From assembly GCA_947448675.1 (NCBI GenBank), contig CANFOR010000179.1, positions 1-5,802 on the forward strand: 5,802 nt of DNA. The letters are read 5' to 3'. Below the pieces are notes generated by a model. That model saw only the letters and a list, made by a program, of their open reading frames with translations, searched no databases and had not been told where the DNA came from. Numbering within the stretch: position 1 is the stretch's first letter; each line of letters starts with the position of its first letter. This DNA comes from Betaproteobacteria bacterium. Its GTDB lineage: Bacteria; Pseudomonadota; Gammaproteobacteria; Burkholderiales; Burkholderiaceae_C. This document shows, in pieces, positions 4,848 to 5,802 of the stretch. Position numbers and translations under genes: made by a program.

Positions 4848-5802
4848 ATGTCTGAATCATTTGCCGCCCTTTTTGAAGAGTCCTTGCAACGCACTGAAAT
4901 GCGCACGGGCGAAGTCATCACCGCTGAAGTCGTTCGCATCGACCACAGCTTCGTGGTTGTTAACGCCGGCCTCAAGTCTGAAGCCTATGTGCCGCTCGAA
5001 GAATTTAAAACTGACAACGGTGAGATCGAAGTCCAAGTGGGCGACTTCGTCTCGGTAGCCATTGGCTCCATCGAAAACGGCTATGGCGACACCATCCTCT
5101 CGCGCGACACCGCTAAGCGCCTCGCCTCGTGGATGAGCCTGGAAAAAGCCCTCGAATCGGGCGAATTCGTCACCGGCCTGACCAGTGGCAAAGTCAAGGG
5201 CGGCCTCACCGTCTTGGTCAATGGCATCCGCGCTTTCTTGCCCGGCTCGCTGATCGACACACGCCCCATCAAAGACCTGACGCCTTACGAAAACAAGACC
5301 ATGGAGTTCAAGGTCATCAAGTTGGACCGCAAGCGCAACAACGTGGTGCTGAGCCGCCGCGCCGTGGTGGAAGCCTCGATGGGCGAAGAGCGTGCCAAGC
5401 TGATGACGACCCTCAAAGAAGGCTCGATCGTGCAAGGTGTGGTGAAGAACATCACCGAGTACGGCGCGTTTGTCGACCTCGGCGGCATCGACGGCCTGCT
5501 GCACATCACCGACATGGCCTGGCGCCGTGTCCGTCACCCCTCTGAAGTGGTGACCGCTGGCCAAGAAATCACCGCCAAGATCTTGAAGTTCGACACCGAG
5601 AAAAACCGCGTGTCCCTGGGCCTCAAGCAGATGGGCGATGACCCATGGATGGGTGTGAACCGCCGCTACCCCACCAGCACCCGTATGTTCGGCAAGATCA
5701 CCAACATTGCCGATTACGGCGCCTTCGTCGAGATCGAGGATGGCGTCGAGGGTCTGGTGCACGTCTCGGAGATGGACTGGACCAACAAGAACGTCAATCC
5801 GG
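4848..5802 (+). CDS. rpsA: 30S ribosomal protein S1, 5' part (3' end outside the window)
   Basis: The first 318 codons of ribosomal protein S1 are present; the family is usually about 555-570 residues, so the gene runs on past the right edge. S1 binds mRNA on the 30S subunit and helps initiate translation of leaders with weak Shine-Dalgarno sequences. The start MSESFAALFEESL is typical for the family. S1 (OB-fold) domains are visible at about residues 20-87 (TGEVITAEVVRIDHSFVVVNAG), 105-172 (GEFVTGLTSGKVKGGLTVLVNGIRAFLPGS), 191-262 (EGSIVQGVVKNITEYGAFVDLGGIDGLLHITDM) and from about 277 (MFGKITNIADYGAFVEIEDGVEGLVHVSEMDW), the last cut by the window edge. The first two are the divergent ribosome-binding domains; the third and fourth are canonical RNA-binding copies. 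Its own promoter inside cmk and a structured leader suggest expression partly separate from the upstream amino-acid genes. The long open frame on the opposite strand (4857-5762) is a shadow. Confidence 0.97.
   Translation, partial: MSESFAALFEESLQRTEMRTGEVITAEVVRIDHSFVVVNAGLKSEAYVPLEEFKTDNGEIEVQVGDFVSVAIGSIENGYGDTILSRDTAKRLASWMSLEKALESGEFVTGLTSGKVKGGLTVLVNGIRAFLPGSLIDTRPIKDLTPYENKTMEFKVIKLDRKRNNVVLSRRAVVEASMGEERAKLMTTLKEGSIVQGVVKNITEYGAFVDLGGIDGLLHITDMAWRRVRHPSEVVTAGQEITAKILKFDTEKNRVSLGLKQMGDDPWMGVNRRYPTSTRMFGKITNIADYGAFVEIEDGVEGLVHVSEMDWTNKNVNP

Noticed and set aside
4651..5058. 135-codon + strand frame spanning the cmk end, leader and rpsA start
   Set aside because: It overlaps cmk and rpsA in another frame, resembles no protein I know, and rpsA's own frame is certain.
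4857..5762. 301-codon open frame on the - strand opposite rpsA
   Set aside because: It lies wholly antisense to clear S1 domains, is low in recognisable motifs (His- and Ala-rich), and is the usual shadow of a GC-biased gene.

Overview
The window is a dense stretch of core metabolism, all on the + strand, from what looks like a betaproteobacterium of the order Burkholderiales, most likely family Comamonadaceae. That placement is an inference. It rests on the gene order, the fused AroA-Cmk protein, GC-rich codon use and a short GCTAT/ATAGC palindromic element of a kind I recall from that family. I ran no database search.

Layout: the 3' two thirds of serC (1-697); pheA, chorismate mutase/prephenate dehydratase (690-1784, 8 bp overlap with serC); tyrA, prephenate dehydrogenase (1784-2659, 1 bp overlap with pheA); a single 673-codon frame that fuses EPSP synthase (AroA) to cytidylate kinase (Cmk) (2672-4693, 12 bp gap); a 154 bp non-coding leader (4694-4847); and the 5' 57% or so of rpsA, ribosomal protein S1 (4848 to the window edge). 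There are no RNA genes, insertion sequences, CRISPR arrays or phage genes.

How the genes work together: AroA makes EPSP, the precursor of chorismate. PheA takes chorismate to prephenate and phenylpyruvate. TyrA takes prephenate to 4-hydroxyphenylpyruvate. SerC supplies phosphoserine and probably also serves pyridoxal phosphate synthesis. Cmk and S1 belong to nucleotide metabolism and translation. This is a version of the known 'mixed-function supraoperon' (serC-pheA-tyrA-aroA-cmk-rpsA) of beta- and gammaproteobacteria. The overlaps and weak or absent Shine-Dalgarno sequences suggest translational coupling from serC through aroA-cmk.

The most interesting parts are regulatory. A well-formed sigma-70-type promoter (TTGATT, 17 nt, TACAAT) lies inside the cmk coding region and probably gives rpsA its own transcription. 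The rpsA leader contains a 10 bp direct repeat and a segment that can pair with three different partners, one of them next to the rpsA ribosome binding site. I see no wholly new system here; this is mostly an ordinary core region.
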